DNA of 64,000 nucleotides from Phycisphaerales bacterium (GCA_029245245.1 JAQWPT010000032.1:121536-185535); one strand, 5' to 3'; counted from the first letter of the stretch, positions 1-9,364 are shown. Numbers and translations: made by a program. The notes: a model not told the origin generated them from the sequence alone.

Positions 1-610
1 GGTTGCCGATGGCGAAGACCGGCTGGCCGACCATGATCCCTTCGTACGATTCGATGGGCGTGTAGGGGAACGCGTTTCCACGGGGATGGGTCATCTTCAG
101 CAGGGCCAGATCGAGGTGGTTGTTGACCGCGACGATCTCCACGTCCTCGACCGTAGTCCGCTTCTTGGTGCCATCGGGCTGGGGAACCCAGATGATCGCA
201 CGAAGGTCCTGTTCACCCTGGATGACATGGGCATTGGTGATTGCGTATCCATCCTCGTTGATCACCACCCCGGAACCGATTGCTCCGGGCGTCTGCACCT
301 TGATGACACTGGAAGACACCCGCTGGGCCTGCAGCTTTGAACTGAGCTCGCGGGGGTTCTGGACCGTGTGGTAGAGATCGTCGCGAATGACCTTGACCTC
401 GTCATCACCGGATTCCTCAACCTCATTGACGTCGTTGTTGTCCAACTCGATGACCATCGGCCCGATGTCGAGCCACAGCGTGGTGTCGTTCTGCTTCAGG
501 AGCGTGCCCTCAAGCCGCTTGCCGTCATTGAGCACGACGATGTCACCCACGGTGGCATCAACCATGAGCAGTCCAGAGGCGACAATGGCCGCAATGATGA
601 AGAATCGCAT
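1..610 (-). CDS. Secreted trypsin-like serine protease (HtrA/DegP-like), 3' end outside window
   Basis: I translated this from the minus strand; the frame stays open to the window edge, so only about the first 203 residues are seen. It begins MRFFIIAAIVASGLLMVDA, a plausible signal peptide. Next is a small beta-rich stretch (GDIVVLNDGKRLEGTLL), a kind of N-terminal module often seen in planctomycete secreted proteins. The protease domain follows: GSGVVINEDGYAITNAHVI contains the catalytic His (TNAHV), and DLALLKM contains the catalytic Asp. The Ser (GNSGG) would lie beyond base 1. A ribosome-binding site (aggag) precedes the ATG, and a TATACT hexamer lies at 650-655. HtrA-type proteases degrade damaged envelope proteins. 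Whether a PDZ domain follows cannot be seen. Confidence 0.85.
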   Translation of the reverse strand, partial: MRFFIIAAIVASGLLMVDATVGDIVVLNDGKRLEGTLLKQNDTTLWLDIGPMVIELDNNDVNEVEESGDDEVKVIRDDLYHTVQNPRELSSKLQAQRVSSSVIKVQTPGAIGSGVVINEDGYAITNAHVIQGEQDLRAIIWVPQPDGTKKRTTVEDVEIVAVNNHLDLALLKMTHPRGNAFPYTPIESYEGIMVGQPVFAIGN

Positions 611-649
611 GGTCAGTCTCCTGTCGGGGAATCAATCCGCGAGCGGGCC

Positions 650-655
650 AGTATA
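650..655 (-). promoter_or_regulatory. Putative -10 hexamer TATACT for the serine protease gene
   Basis: TATACT on the minus strand lies about 39 nt before the protease ATG at 610, with an aggag ribosome-binding site between. There is no convincing -35, so this rests on the -10 match alone. Confidence 0.4.
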
Positions 656-771
656 GGCCCTTTGGGTCTACCGTCTGGAGAATCCACCCCCACCTGCCAC
701 CACCGACGCAGTGCGGCTACCATGACCCATCCCCAGCGGATGGCCTCCACTGGGACAGGAGATCAACCGCC

Positions 772-3093
772 ATGTTCTGCCAGTCCACCCGTCCCGTACT
801 CGTGATGACGACCACTCTGCTGCTCGGATCCGCCGCAGTGGCCCAGGAATCCTCCCTGCCGGACTACTTCGGCTTCAGCAGCCTGGATGTCATAAAGATC
901 GGGGACGATCCCGGCCCGATGATTGCAGCCGATCTCAACGGCGACGGACTGCAGGACCTGCTGGTTCTCAACAATCACGACTCCCGGATCGACGTTCTGT
1001 ACCAGAAGCACGATCCAAGTCCGGACATGGTCGAGTCGCCCAAGCGAACCAACGAACTTCCCGACCACTGGCGCTACCGCCGGGAGACCATTCCCCTTTC
1101 GGACTATGCCAACGCGCTGCGGACCCTCGATGCCGATGGCGACGGGGACCTCGACATCCTGTACGCGGGTCGCGGACGAATCGTGTTCCTGATGCAGGAA
1201 TCTCCCGAGCAGTTCAAGAAGGGGCGTATTCACAAGATCCGTCAACTCGAAGCCGGGCAGGGCTCGTTCACACTGGCCGACGTGCTGGGCTCCAGCACCC
1301 TCGACCTCGTGAGCATCGTCGACGGAAACGTCACGGTGTGGCCGCTGGAAGGCGATGACCTCGGCAAACCGGTCACCCTCGCTGCCGGGCAGAACGTCAA
1401 GGGCCTCGTCCCCGCAGATTACGACGGAGACGGCACCATCGACATCGCCGGCATTGTTCCCGACGATCCCGCCCCGATCCGGATCTGGTTCGGCCAGGGA
1501 TCTGCTGGACAACGCGGGCTCGGTGCCCAGGTGATCTTCGAAATGCCGCCGATCACGGTCTTCGAGGCTGTCCAACTCCCCGGGCTTGCCGCCTCACGCA
1601 TCGCGGTCATCGAACGAGCCTCCAAACGCGTCGTCGTCTACGACCTCGCCAGCGAGCAGGTCGAAGACACCGGCAACCGGGACGCATCCTTCGTCGTCCA
1701 CAGCTTTGACGATCCGGGCAACCGGGACCGGGCCCAGACCGTGGTGGACATCAACGGCGACGGACTCCATGACCTCGTGGCAACCGACACCCGCGCCAAC
1801 GCCATCGTGGTCTACCACCAGGAAGCAGGGCACGGCATGAGTTCCGGGGAATCCTTCGCCACGCTGTCGGATGTCGGCTACATCGCCGCGGCGGACACCG
1901 ACAATGACAAGATGGCCGAGGTCTTCGTGCTTTCCGAGGACGAAGGCGTCGTGGGCCGATCGAAGATCGAAGGCGCCGAGATCGGGTTCCCCCGGCCGAT
2001 GTCGATCTCCGACGGCTACACCCCGGTCTCCATGAACCTGGTTCAACTTGAAACCGGGCCGAAGCTCGCCGTCATCGCCGCAGACAAGCGAGAGTACCTC
2101 ATCGACCTGATCAACATGGACGGCACCAGTGAGACCATCGAACTGGGATCGATGAGCCGGGCTCCCGACACCATCATGGCCGTGGACGCCGACCAGGACG
2201 ATCACATGGACCTTCTTCTGTTCACACGCGAGAAGCCGATGATCATGCTCCAGTCCACCCCCCCCACCGAGGGTGAGGGCGAGCCTGAGGATGAGGACAA
2301 GCCAGGCTTCACCAAGCGTGAGAAGGAGGACATGGGGCAGTTCGGCCTCGTGGCCAAGGCCGCTTCGGACAACACCACCACCTTCGACATCGATGGCAGC
2401 GGCAGTGAAGAACTGCTCATCGCCGACAAGAACTTCGTCCGGGCCGTCCGCTACGAAGCAGATCCCACGGACGGAAGCAGCCCGGGGTGGCAGGTGGTCA
2501 AGCAGATCAATACGGACGACCCCGACTCCAGCCTGGTGTCGCTGACCACCATCGGTCGACGCATCATCGCCGCGGACAAGACCAACAATCGACTGGTCGT
2601 CTTCGAAACCGATGCGGATGGACGCTGGGGCGAGTCCGAAGCACTGAACGTCCGGGGGTTCGCCCTCGGCCCCATCTACGGGGGGCAGTTCACGGGTGAC
2701 GACGAGGCGAGCATTCTCGCCATCGGCGACGACGGGTTCGCCGTGATCCGCCTCGGCGGACAGCGACGCTCTCTCGAGGAGGTCGCCGCCTGGCGAACCG
2801 ACGAAGAACGGCGATTGCACTACGACCTGGCCGTCGGCGACATCAATGCCGACGGGTATACCGACATGGTGGCACTCGACGCGGGTGAGCAGATGTTCGA
2901 GATCTTCACCTTCGACGGCGGCGGCGAAATGCTGCACGTGACGAACTTCAAGATCTACGAATCGAAACTGTTCGGCCGAGGCGAGGGGCGGGAGTACCAG
3001 CCTTCACAGATCCTGATCGCCGACCTCACCGGTGACGCGGCGCACGACGTCGTCATGATCGTGCACGATCGCATCCTGCTGTATCCGCAGTAG
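772..3093 (+). CDS. Secreted FG-GAP/VCBS repeat beta-propeller protein
   Basis: 773 residues with a signal peptide (start to about residue 25, ending AAVAQ). At least eight calcium-type FG-GAP/VCBS blades are visible, for example DLNGDGLQDLLVL, DADGDGDLDILYAG, DYDGDGTIDIAGI, DINGDGLHDLVATD and DINADGYTDMVALD. An acidic linker near residues 503-511 (EGEGEPEDEDK) separates two halves, which suggests two propellers. A ggag ribosome-binding site lies 9 nt before the ATG, and TACCAT at 718-723 could be the -10. No enzyme motif or dockerin end is visible. Such proteins usually act at the cell surface or outside in binding; the ligand is unknown. The gene stops 3 nt from the convergent citrate synthase gene. 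Confidence 0.85.
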   Translation: MFCQSTRPVLVMTTTLLLGSAAVAQESSLPDYFGFSSLDVIKIGDDPGPMIAADLNGDGLQDLLVLNNHDSRIDVLYQKHDPSPDMVESPKRTNELPDHWRYRRETIPLSDYANALRTLDADGDGDLDILYAGRGRIVFLMQESPEQFKKGRIHKIRQLEAGQGSFTLADVLGSSTLDLVSIVDGNVTVWPLEGDDLGKPVTLAAGQNVKGLVPADYDGDGTIDIAGIVPDDPAPIRIWFGQGSAGQRGLGAQVIFEMPPITVFEAVQLPGLAASRIAVIERASKRVVVYDLASEQVEDTGNRDASFVVHSFDDPGNRDRAQTVVDINGDGLHDLVATDTRANAIVVYHQEAGHGMSSGESFATLSDVGYIAAADTDNDKMAEVFVLSEDEGVVGRSKIEGAEIGFPRPMSISDGYTPVSMNLVQLETGPKLAVIAADKREYLIDLINMDGTSETIELGSMSRAPDTIMAVDADQDDHMDLLLFTREKPMIMLQSTPPTEGEGEPEDEDKPGFTKREKEDMGQFGLVAKAASDNTTTFDIDGSGSEELLIADKNFVRAVRYEADPTDGSSPGWQVVKQINTDDPDSSLVSLTTIGRRIIAADKTNNRLVVFETDADGRWGESEALNVRGFALGPIYGGQFTGDDEASILAIGDDGFAVIRLGGQRRSLEEVAAWRTDEERRLHYDLAVGDINADGYTDMVALDAGEQMFEIFTFDGGGEMLHVTNFKIYESKLFGRGEGREYQPSQILIADLTGDAAHDVVMIVHDRILLYPQ

Positions 3094-3096
3094 AAC

Positions 3097-4254
3097 TCAG
3101 CGATCTTCGATCGCCACGTACGGGGCCCCATGGGGGCCGGTGTACTGGCATCGAGGACGGATCAACCGGTTGTCCTGGTGCTGCTCGAGCACGTGGGCGG
3201 CCCAACCGGCATTGCGACTGAGCGCGAACACCGGCGTGAAGAGGTCGATCTCCAGACCCAGCGAGAAGTAGGTGGTCGCCGAGTAGAAGTCCACGTTCGG
3301 GTAGATGCCCCGATCGCCGACCTCTCGTTCCATGATTTCCTGGATTCGAGTGCTCATGGCATAGAGATCGTGATTGCCGGTTTCGTCGGCGATCTGCTCT
3401 GCAAAGGTCCTGAGGTACTTTGCACGGGGATCCAGTGCCTTGTACACACGATGGCCGAAGCCCATGATCTTCCGCTTGTTGGCCAGGGAATCCTCGACGA
3501 ACTCGTCGACCTTGTCGATGCTGCCGATCTCCTGGAGCATCCGCATGACGCGTTCGTTGGCACCGCCGTGCAGCGGGCCACGGAGGGTGCCGATCGCGGA
3601 GGTCAGCGATGAATACATGTCACTCTGAGTCGCGATGGTCACCATGGCCGAGAACGTCGAAGCGTTGATGCCGTGGTCGGCATGCAGCACGAGGCAGACA
3701 TCGATGGCTCTGGCACTTGCTTCGCCCGGCATCTCGCCGTTGAGCATCCAGAGGAAGTTGGTCGCGATATTGAGATCGGGCTTGGGAGCCACGGGATCCT
3801 TGCCACTGCGCAGCCGGGAGAAGGCCGCGATGATGGCCGGCGTCTTGGCCAGCACCTTCAGGGCCTTGCTGCGTTCGGCTTTGAACGACTGGTCATTGCA
3901 ATCAGGATCGGTCGTGCCCATGGCCGAGACCATTGTCCGCAGCACGTGCATGGGCGAGGCATCCCGAGGAACGAGCCGAAGCATGTCCATCAGGTCCGAA
4001 CCGATTTCATACTCCGAGCGGATCTCCGCCTCGAACGCGGCAAGCTCATCCGCAGAAGGAAGGCGATCATTCCAGAGGAGGAAGACAACTTCCTCGAATG
4101 TTGAATGGCGTGCAAGAGCGTCGATATCAATCCCGAGAAACTCGAGCACGCCCTTCTGACCATCAATGAAGGATTTGGTCGACTCACCGATGATGGTGTG
4201 ATCGAGTCCCTTGTCCATGTTCATCGTTACTGTTGCCTCGGCCATCGGTACCAT
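3097..4254 (-). CDS. gltA: Citrate synthase
   Basis: Condenses acetyl-CoA and oxaloacetate to citrate, the entry step of the TCA cycle. The 385 residues fit a short type citrate synthase. The three catalytic residues are in their normal settings: His about 229 in PLHGGANE, His about 268 in GFGHRVY, and Asp about 322 in YPNVDFYSA. DHGINASTF and DPRAKYLR are also typical. The start could equally be the second ATG at 4245 (MAEATVTMN); neither has a clear ribosome-binding site. The 2-methylcitrate synthase subgroup is similar, but no prp genes are nearby, so citrate synthase is preferred. The symbol follows general usage (citZ in Gram-positives). Confidence 0.93.
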   Translation of the reverse strand: MVPMAEATVTMNMDKGLDHTIIGESTKSFIDGQKGVLEFLGIDIDALARHSTFEEVVFLLWNDRLPSADELAAFEAEIRSEYEIGSDLMDMLRLVPRDASPMHVLRTMVSAMGTTDPDCNDQSFKAERSKALKVLAKTPAIIAAFSRLRSGKDPVAPKPDLNIATNFLWMLNGEMPGEASARAIDVCLVLHADHGINASTFSAMVTIATQSDMYSSLTSAIGTLRGPLHGGANERVMRMLQEIGSIDKVDEFVEDSLANKRKIMGFGHRVYKALDPRAKYLRTFAEQIADETGNHDLYAMSTRIQEIMEREVGDRGIYPNVDFYSATTYFSLGLEIDLFTPVFALSRNAGWAAHVLEQHQDNRLIRPRCQYTGPHGAPYVAIEDR

Positions 4255-4446
4255 CCCGCAGCGGCTCAGGCCACTGCCAGCTCCATGTCGAACGTCACGC
4301 TGCCCCGGTTTCCCTCAGGAAACACGTCATGTTCGTACTTCAAACACGACTCGGACCCACCTCAGGGCCAGCCAAGCCATTCTAGGGCAGCACACCTCCC
4401 CTTTCAATGACCACCCTTCCAGAGGGCAGTAGACCTGCCTCGGGCC

Positions 4447-4452
4447 TACACT
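4447..4452 (+). promoter_or_regulatory. -10 hexamer TACACT, leaderless-type, for the rhomboid gene
   Basis: TACACT is followed by 8 nt and then GTG at 4461. That spacing puts the transcription start at or next to the start codon. One of eight such cases in the window. No good -35 is seen. Confidence 0.5.
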
Positions 4453-4460
4453 GTCACGTC

Positions 4461-5663
4461 GTGTTCATCCCCATCGGAACAGATCGACCCACCCGGCGGC
4501 GCCCCCGCGTCGTGGAAACACTCATCGTCCTGAACCTGCTTGTGTACCTCGCAGGCCTGGCCGGAAACGTGTTTGGTGGCATCTCCTTCGAACAGTTGAC
4601 GAACTGGATGATGCTCTCGCGGGGCGATTTCCACATCTGGAACCTGTTCACCTACCAGTTTGCCCACAATCCTTCGGACATCCTCCACCTGGTCTTCAAC
4701 ATGATCGGCCTCTGGATCTTCGGCACGGCACTGGAAGACCGCCTCGGACACATCAGCCTGCTGGCGTTCTACCTCATCGGAGGATGCGTGGCCGGCGCGG
4801 CCCACATGATGGAAACGGTCGCCCCGGTCATCGGCGCAAGCGGTTCGGTCTGCGCCCTCATCGGCGGCTTCATCGCCCTCTTTCCCCGCAGTCGGATCCG
4901 CGTTCTGCTCCTGTTCATCATCATCGGCATCTTCGAGATCGGAAGCCTCTGGGTCGTGGGGTTCTACGTCCTTCTGGATCTCGTTGGCTGGGTCGCCCCC
5001 AGTGGTTCGGCCACTGCCTACATCGCCCACATCGCGGGCTACCTCTACGGATTCCTGCTGGCCATGCTGCTGCTGGCGGTCGGACTTCTCAAATCGGATG
5101 ATTTCGACATGTTCTTCCTCTGGCGGCAGTCGCGGCGGCGTGCCGCATTCCGCAGCAGCCTCAAGGGCGGTGGATCCAGCACCCTGGACAACTCCACTCC
5201 GGATGCCAATGCTCTGGTTCCGGGCATCAAGCGTGTCGACCCCAAGGAGGTTCTCCGACTGCAGAAGATCAGCGAGGCAAAGGCCGTGGTGCTGAAACTG
5301 ATGCGGGAGTCGAGTTTCAATGAAGCCGGATCCGCGTACAACGACGTCCTGACCCTCGACCCCCATGCCGTGCTCGGCGATCGCATGCAACTCGATCTTG
5401 CCAATCGGCTCTATGCAGATGGAGATCGAACCATCGCCGCCCTTGCCTACGAACGGTTCCTCGAGCACTACCCCATGTCCACGGAAACCAACCAGGTCAA
5501 GTTGATGCTCGGACTGCTCTTCACACGAGAACTGCATCGACCAAACGAAGCGCGTGAACTGCTCAGTGACGTGGTCACATCGATCAACGATGAATCCCAC
5601 CGGACGCTGGCGCAGAATCTTCTGGCGGAACTGGGTCCCCCCGGCGCGGAGCCCGCCACATGA
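4461..5663 (+). CDS. Rhomboid family intramembrane serine protease with C-terminal TPR-like region
   Basis: Membrane protease with about six transmembrane segments in residues 15-215. The catalytic Ser is in GASGSVCAL and the catalytic His is in YIAHIAGYLYGF; HLVFNMIGLWIFG is the usual His/Asn segment. After residue about 230 come charged helices with TPR-like spacing (ALAYERFLEHYP, LGLLFTRELHRPNEAR). I place the start at GTG 4461, giving VFIPIGTDRPTRR and 400 residues, because conserved rhomboid sequence begins there and a -10 sits 8 nt before it. An ATG at 4407 would add 18 residues. The stop overlaps the trpF start by ATGA. The substrate is unknown; the TPR part probably binds partners in the cytoplasm. 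Confidence 0.9.
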   Translation: MFIPIGTDRPTRRRPRVVETLIVLNLLVYLAGLAGNVFGGISFEQLTNWMMLSRGDFHIWNLFTYQFAHNPSDILHLVFNMIGLWIFGTALEDRLGHISLLAFYLIGGCVAGAAHMMETVAPVIGASGSVCALIGGFIALFPRSRIRVLLLFIIIGIFEIGSLWVVGFYVLLDLVGWVAPSGSATAYIAHIAGYLYGFLLAMLLLAVGLLKSDDFDMFFLWRQSRRRAAFRSSLKGGGSSTLDNSTPDANALVPGIKRVDPKEVLRLQKISEAKAVVLKLMRESSFNEAGSAYNDVLTLDPHAVLGDRMQLDLANRLYADGDRTIAALAYERFLEHYPMSTETNQVKLMLGLLFTRELHRPNEARELLSDVVTSINDESHRTLAQNLLAELGPPGAEPAT

Positions 5664-6295
5664 GTACATCCTGGTCCCAATCCGGAACCGGCCCGACGCG
5701 GATCAAGATCTGCGGCATCTCGGATACCGGAACCGCCCTTGCTGCGGTGGAAGCCGGCGCCGATGCGATCGGCTGCGTCCTGGCTCCGAACTCTCCACGC
5801 ACGGTTTCTCCTGGTATCGCCATCGAGATCGCCTCGAACCTCCCTGGGCACGTTGAACTCGTCGGCGTCTTCGTCAATGGAGACCTCGATCAAGCACTGC
5901 TGCCATGGCAGCCGCGGTGGACACAACTCCACGGCCAGGAGGATCTGTCCATCGTGGAGCAACTGAGCGGCCCGGTCATCCGGGCCATCGCCTTCGACGA
6001 GGACCTGATCCGACGGTGGGATGCAACGCCGGGCGTGGATCGGCTTCTCGTCGACAACCACCAGCCCGGCAGCGGCCACTCGTTCGATCACGATGCATTC
6101 GCCGAACTTCGCGAATCACTGCAGACTCCCCTGGTGCTCGCCGGCGGACTGACCCCGGATACGGTCGGGAATGCCATCCGGCAACTGCGGCCCTGGGCCG
6201 TGGATGTCAGCAGCGCGGTCGAATCCTCACCGGGCGTGAAGGACATCGGTCTCATCCGGGAGTTCTGCGCCGCGGTGCGGAATGCGGACGGATGA
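5660..6295 (+). CDS. trpF: Phosphoribosylanthranilate isomerase
   Basis: Converts N-(5'-phosphoribosyl)anthranilate to CdRP in tryptophan synthesis. The 211-residue TIM barrel has the N-terminal KICGI motif with the catalytic Cys, the phosphate-binding LAGGLTPDTV, and VDVSSAVESSPGVKD at the end. A short N-terminal tail (MSTSWSQSGTGPTR) precedes the barrel. The start overlaps the rhomboid stop and the stop overlaps the amidohydrolase start, both by ATGA, so translation is probably coupled. No other trp gene is adjacent; a TrpG/PabA amidotransferase lies at 9357 on the other strand. Confidence 0.93.
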   Translation: MSTSWSQSGTGPTRIKICGISDTGTALAAVEAGADAIGCVLAPNSPRTVSPGIAIEIASNLPGHVELVGVFVNGDLDQALLPWQPRWTQLHGQEDLSIVEQLSGPVIRAIAFDEDLIRRWDATPGVDRLLVDNHQPGSGHSFDHDAFAELRESLQTPLVLAGGLTPDTVGNAIRQLRPWAVDVSSAVESSPGVKDIGLIREFCAAVRNADG

Positions 6296-7836
6296 CCAAC
6301 CTGCACCTGGCCAACGCACGCATCTGGACCGCTGATCCGGATCAGCCCACCGCATCATCGATGACGATCCGCGGCGGCCGCATCGTTGCACTCGACACGG
6401 CACCCACCGATGAACCTGTCATCGACTGCCAGGGTGATGTCATCACTCCGGGCCTCATCGATTCCCACATGCACCTGCTGCTGGGAGGCGCCTCCCTGGA
6501 GACGCTGGACCTTTCCATCGCCCGGTCCCGGGACGAGTTCGAGGCCCTCCTCGCCGACGCACACGCTTCCCTGCCACCCGACACGTGGCTGCTGGGGCAC
6601 GGGTGGTCGCAGGACAACTGGCCCGGCAACGCCATGCCGGACCTGGAATGGCTCCGTGGCGCAGAAGATCGCCCCGTGGTGTGTTGGCGCACCGACTGGC
6701 ATGCCGCCCTGGTCAATGCCCCGGTACTGCATGAGTGTCGACTGCCCGATGACGACACGCTTGAGCAGGAAGGTGGCCGCCAGATGCGGTTCAGTGATGG
6801 GCGTCCCAACGGCCTGCTGCTGGAAGCCGCAGCCTGGAACCACCTGCAACCGAAGATTCCGAAGCCATCTCCGGCACGAAGTCGCGAACACCTGCTCGCA
6901 GCCCAGCGACACGCCCACGCACTGGGTCTCACCGCGGTCCGTTCCATGGAATACACCCGGGACATCCTCGACGTCTTCGAACCGATGCGGGACAACCTCA
7001 CCCTTCGATGCTCCCTGGTCCTGCTTGATCGTGAACTTCCACTTGATCTGGACTGGGTCGACGGGTTCACACAGGACGAGGTGCTGTCGATCAGCGGGTG
7101 CAAGACGTTCATCGACGGTACGATCGGCTCCCGGTCGGCTCGGATGATCGATGCCTGGGACGATCGACCGGGCGATCACGGCATGCTGGTGGAACTCGCC
7201 CTGGCCGGGCGACTGGAAGAATGGCTCGATTCCGTGCATGCTTCGGGACTCGATGCCGCTGCCCACGCGATCGGCGATGCCGCCGTACGCATCGCCATCG
7301 ACCTGCACGAACGTGCGGGTGATGGGCGACTGACCATCGAGCATGGCGAAATCCTCCACCCCGACGATCTTGATCGCGTGGATGGCGCGTGGTTCAGCAT
7401 GCAACCACTGCATCGAGCCGATGATGGCCGTGGTGCGGTGGCCGCGATGGGAACGACGCGAGCTGCCTGGCTGGCCCCGTTCCGAAGCCTGCAGCGGGCC
7501 GGGGCCCGATTCGCCTTCGGATCCGACTGGCCGATCGTGTCCTGCGATCCGATCCTGGGCCTCCGATCCGCCGTCACGGGGAAGACAATCGACGGGGAGG
7601 CCTTCCACTGCGAGCAGGCCATCGATGTTGAAACAGCGATCCTGGCCTATACGAGCAATGCCGCCGCATGCTGCCGTCTCGAAGGATGTGGCATGCTTGG
7701 TCCGGGCGGATTCGGCGATTGTGTCCGTTGGACAGGGGATCCGATGCGGGTTGGATGCGGTGGCGAACACCCCACGCCCCATCTGACCATCTGCTCGGGC
7801 GTTGTCGTCTACGATGCACGAACGAGGACTGAATGA
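6292..7836 (+). CDS. Amidohydrolase family 3 (YtcJ-like) metal-dependent hydrolase
   Basis: 514 residues starting MTNLHLANARIWTADP. It has the amidohydrolase layout: an N-terminal beta-sandwich strand pair, the metal-binding HxH in DSHMHLLLGG (about residues 54-63), a His in TIEHGEIL, and the late Asp in GSDWPIVSCDP. This matches the YtcJ/amidohydrolase 3 subfamily. Substrates in that family are poorly known, so I give none. The start overlaps the trpF stop (ATGA) and the stop overlaps the moaC start (ATGA). The long upstream open frame before 6292 is only the trpF shadow. Confidence 0.87.
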   Translation: MTNLHLANARIWTADPDQPTASSMTIRGGRIVALDTAPTDEPVIDCQGDVITPGLIDSHMHLLLGGASLETLDLSIARSRDEFEALLADAHASLPPDTWLLGHGWSQDNWPGNAMPDLEWLRGAEDRPVVCWRTDWHAALVNAPVLHECRLPDDDTLEQEGGRQMRFSDGRPNGLLLEAAAWNHLQPKIPKPSPARSREHLLAAQRHAHALGLTAVRSMEYTRDILDVFEPMRDNLTLRCSLVLLDRELPLDLDWVDGFTQDEVLSISGCKTFIDGTIGSRSARMIDAWDDRPGDHGMLVELALAGRLEEWLDSVHASGLDAAAHAIGDAAVRIAIDLHERAGDGRLTIEHGEILHPDDLDRVDGAWFSMQPLHRADDGRGAVAAMGTTRAAWLAPFRSLQRAGARFAFGSDWPIVSCDPILGLRSAVTGKTIDGEAFHCEQAIDVETAILAYTSNAAACCRLEGCGMLGPGGFGDCVRWTGDPMRVGCGGEHPTPHLTICSGVVVYDARTRTE

Positions 7837-8294
7837 ACGACGCACCATTGACCCACATCAACGACCAGGGACACGCCACCATGGTGGATGTCTCAAGCAA
7901 GCCGCCAGTGCGACGTGAAGCCGTTGCAGAGGGGTGCTTTACTGCCCGATCCGACACGATCGACCGACTGCTTCGTGGCGATCTGCCGAAGGGGGAAGCC
8001 TTGGCCGTGGCGCGAGTTGCCGGCATCCAGGCTGCCAAGGACTGCTCGCGGATGATTCCGCTCTGCCATCCCCTGCCCATCGAGCACGTCTCGGTGGAGT
8101 TTCACCGCGCCGATGCCACCACGCTCCACATCCGAACCTCGACCATCGTCATCGCCCGGACCGGAGTCGAGATGGAGGCTCTGGCCGCCGTGATGGGTGC
8201 CGCCCTCTGCCTCTGGGACATGACCAAGGCCATCGATGATTCACTCTCGATTGATTCGATTCGACTCGTTGAAAAGAACAAGGCAGAGAACTGA
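7833..8294 (+). CDS. moaC: Cyclic pyranopterin monophosphate synthase
   Basis: Second step of molybdenum cofactor synthesis, forming cPMP from the MoaA product. The 153 residues match the family length. MIPLCHPLPIEHV and VEMEALAAVMGAALCLWDM are the conserved blocks, with a downstream Lys-Ala-Ile-Asp at the active site. It overlaps the amidohydrolase gene by ATGA. No moaA is visible in the window, so the rest of the pathway is encoded elsewhere. Confidence 0.95.
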   Translation: MNDAPLTHINDQGHATMVDVSSKPPVRREAVAEGCFTARSDTIDRLLRGDLPKGEALAVARVAGIQAAKDCSRMIPLCHPLPIEHVSVEFHRADATTLHIRTSTIVIARTGVEMEALAAVMGAALCLWDMTKAIDDSLSIDSIRLVEKNKAEN

Positions 8295-8299
8295 TCACC

Positions 8300-8959
8300 A
8301 TGCTTCGACCACTCCTGCTTGCATCCTGCTGCACGCTTCTGGCACTCGGAGGAAGCTGCGATGACGACACGTCCCGCAGCACTCAGGCCCAGGTGGCTCC
8401 GGAGACAACCACGTCGAACCAGCAATCACTGCTCGATTCACTTGATGTCTCGGACACGATTGACACGTCGGCCAGCAGCACCGAACCCGACGACCCGACC
8501 ACGGCGATCTTTCTGGGCCTCCAGACGAGCAAGCCGATCACCTGGCTGTGGCAACCTCCCAAGCGAAGCATGCGGAAGGCGAACTACCTCATTCCAGGGC
8601 GAAATGGGGGCGAGCCGGCCGAGTTGATCGTGACCCATTTTCCTGAAGCTCCGGGAAACACGCCCGATGCGAACATCAGACGATGGACGTCACAGTTTCG
8701 ATCCACCGACGGTGGCCCCGCCCCGGCGGACACGACCACGATGGTCGTCGGCACCATGCCGGTGACCCTCATGGAGATTCACGGTGAATACATGGGCATG
8801 GGCGGCGCCTGGCACAAGGCGGACCAGCGCATGCTCGTCTCGATGGTCCAGGCCCCTGCCGGATCAGTGTTCATCAAGATGCTCGGGCCTGATGACACCG
8901 TGCTGGCCAACAAGGACGCCTACATGGAATTCATCCAGGGGCTCAAGCCGATCAGGTAA
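8300..8959 (+). CDS. Putative lipoprotein of unknown function
   Basis: 219 residues with a lipoprotein-type signal peptide (MLRPLLLASCCTLLALGGSC, lipobox Cys at 20), followed by a low-complexity Ser/Thr/Asp linker to about residue 65. The folded part contains ITWLWQPPKRSMRKANYLIPG and ends with VLANKDAYMEFIQGLKPI. I recognise no enzyme motif. It starts 5 nt after moaC and is probably the last gene of that operon. It meets the convergent gene at 8966 with a 6-nt gap. Confidence 0.7.
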   Translation: MLRPLLLASCCTLLALGGSCDDDTSRSTQAQVAPETTTSNQQSLLDSLDVSDTIDTSASSTEPDDPTTAIFLGLQTSKPITWLWQPPKRSMRKANYLIPGRNGGEPAELIVTHFPEAPGNTPDANIRRWTSQFRSTDGGPAPADTTTMVVGTMPVTLMEIHGEYMGMGGAWHKADQRMLVSMVQAPAGSVFIKMLGPDDTVLANKDAYMEFIQGLKPIR

Positions 8960-8965
8960 GGCCAC

Positions 8966-9364
8966 TCAGGCCGATGGCGTGAAGGTGGCCCCGGACCGGA
9001 CATGGCAGTTGATGAACCGGCCTTCCAGGCAATACTGGAGGTCATCATCACTGCCAAGCGACAGGGTCATGGGCACGACCGATTCGATCACCACCCGCCC
9101 CTGCTCGGCATCCACCTCGATGACACGACCGGCCACGATGCGCGGCTGGCCCATGATCGGCTCGATGAAGATTCCCCCGCCCTCTGCGGGATGGACCTTC
9201 AACGCCTCGGCCTCGATCCGACCCGAAATGCGTTGACCAGCCTCGGCGCCGATGGTCGCGGTGGGAACAAGCGACAGTTCATAGGAGTTGCCACTGGGCG
9301 CCAGCACGAGTCGACTGTCATCGACTTCACGGATCATGGCCCGGGTTGTGGAGGCATCATGCAT
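8966..9364 (-). CDS. Hypothetical beta-rich protein
   Basis: 132 residues, no signal peptide or membrane segment. The sequence alternates short hydrophobic strands with Gly/Asp turns (VDDSRLVLAPSGNSYELSL, AGRVIEVDAEQGRVVIESVV), suggesting a small beta-barrel or two-lobed beta protein. I do not recognise the family. Its start overlaps the end of the TrpG/PabA gene by 8 nt, so the two are very likely co-transcribed and coupled. That does not by itself link it to folate or tryptophan synthesis. Confidence 0.65.
   Translation of the reverse strand: MHDASTTRAMIREVDDSRLVLAPSGNSYELSLVPTATIGAEAGQRISGRIEAEALKVHPAEGGGIFIEPIMGQPRIVAGRVIEVDAEQGRVVIESVVPMTLSLGSDDDLQYCLEGRFINCHVRSGATFTPSA

Noticed and set aside
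1594..2937. Long open frame (447 residues) antisense to the FG-GAP protein
   Set aside because: It mirrors the repeat codons of the real gene, has no ribosome-binding site and no recognisable domain.
4446..5669. 407-residue open frame antisense to the rhomboid gene
   Set aside because: The plus strand has clear rhomboid motifs; the antisense product has only low-complexity Glu/Asp/Gln-rich sequence.
6355..7848. 497-residue open frame antisense to the amidohydrolase gene
   Set aside because: Third-position GC bias keeps this frame open; the sense strand carries the HxH and Asp metal motifs.
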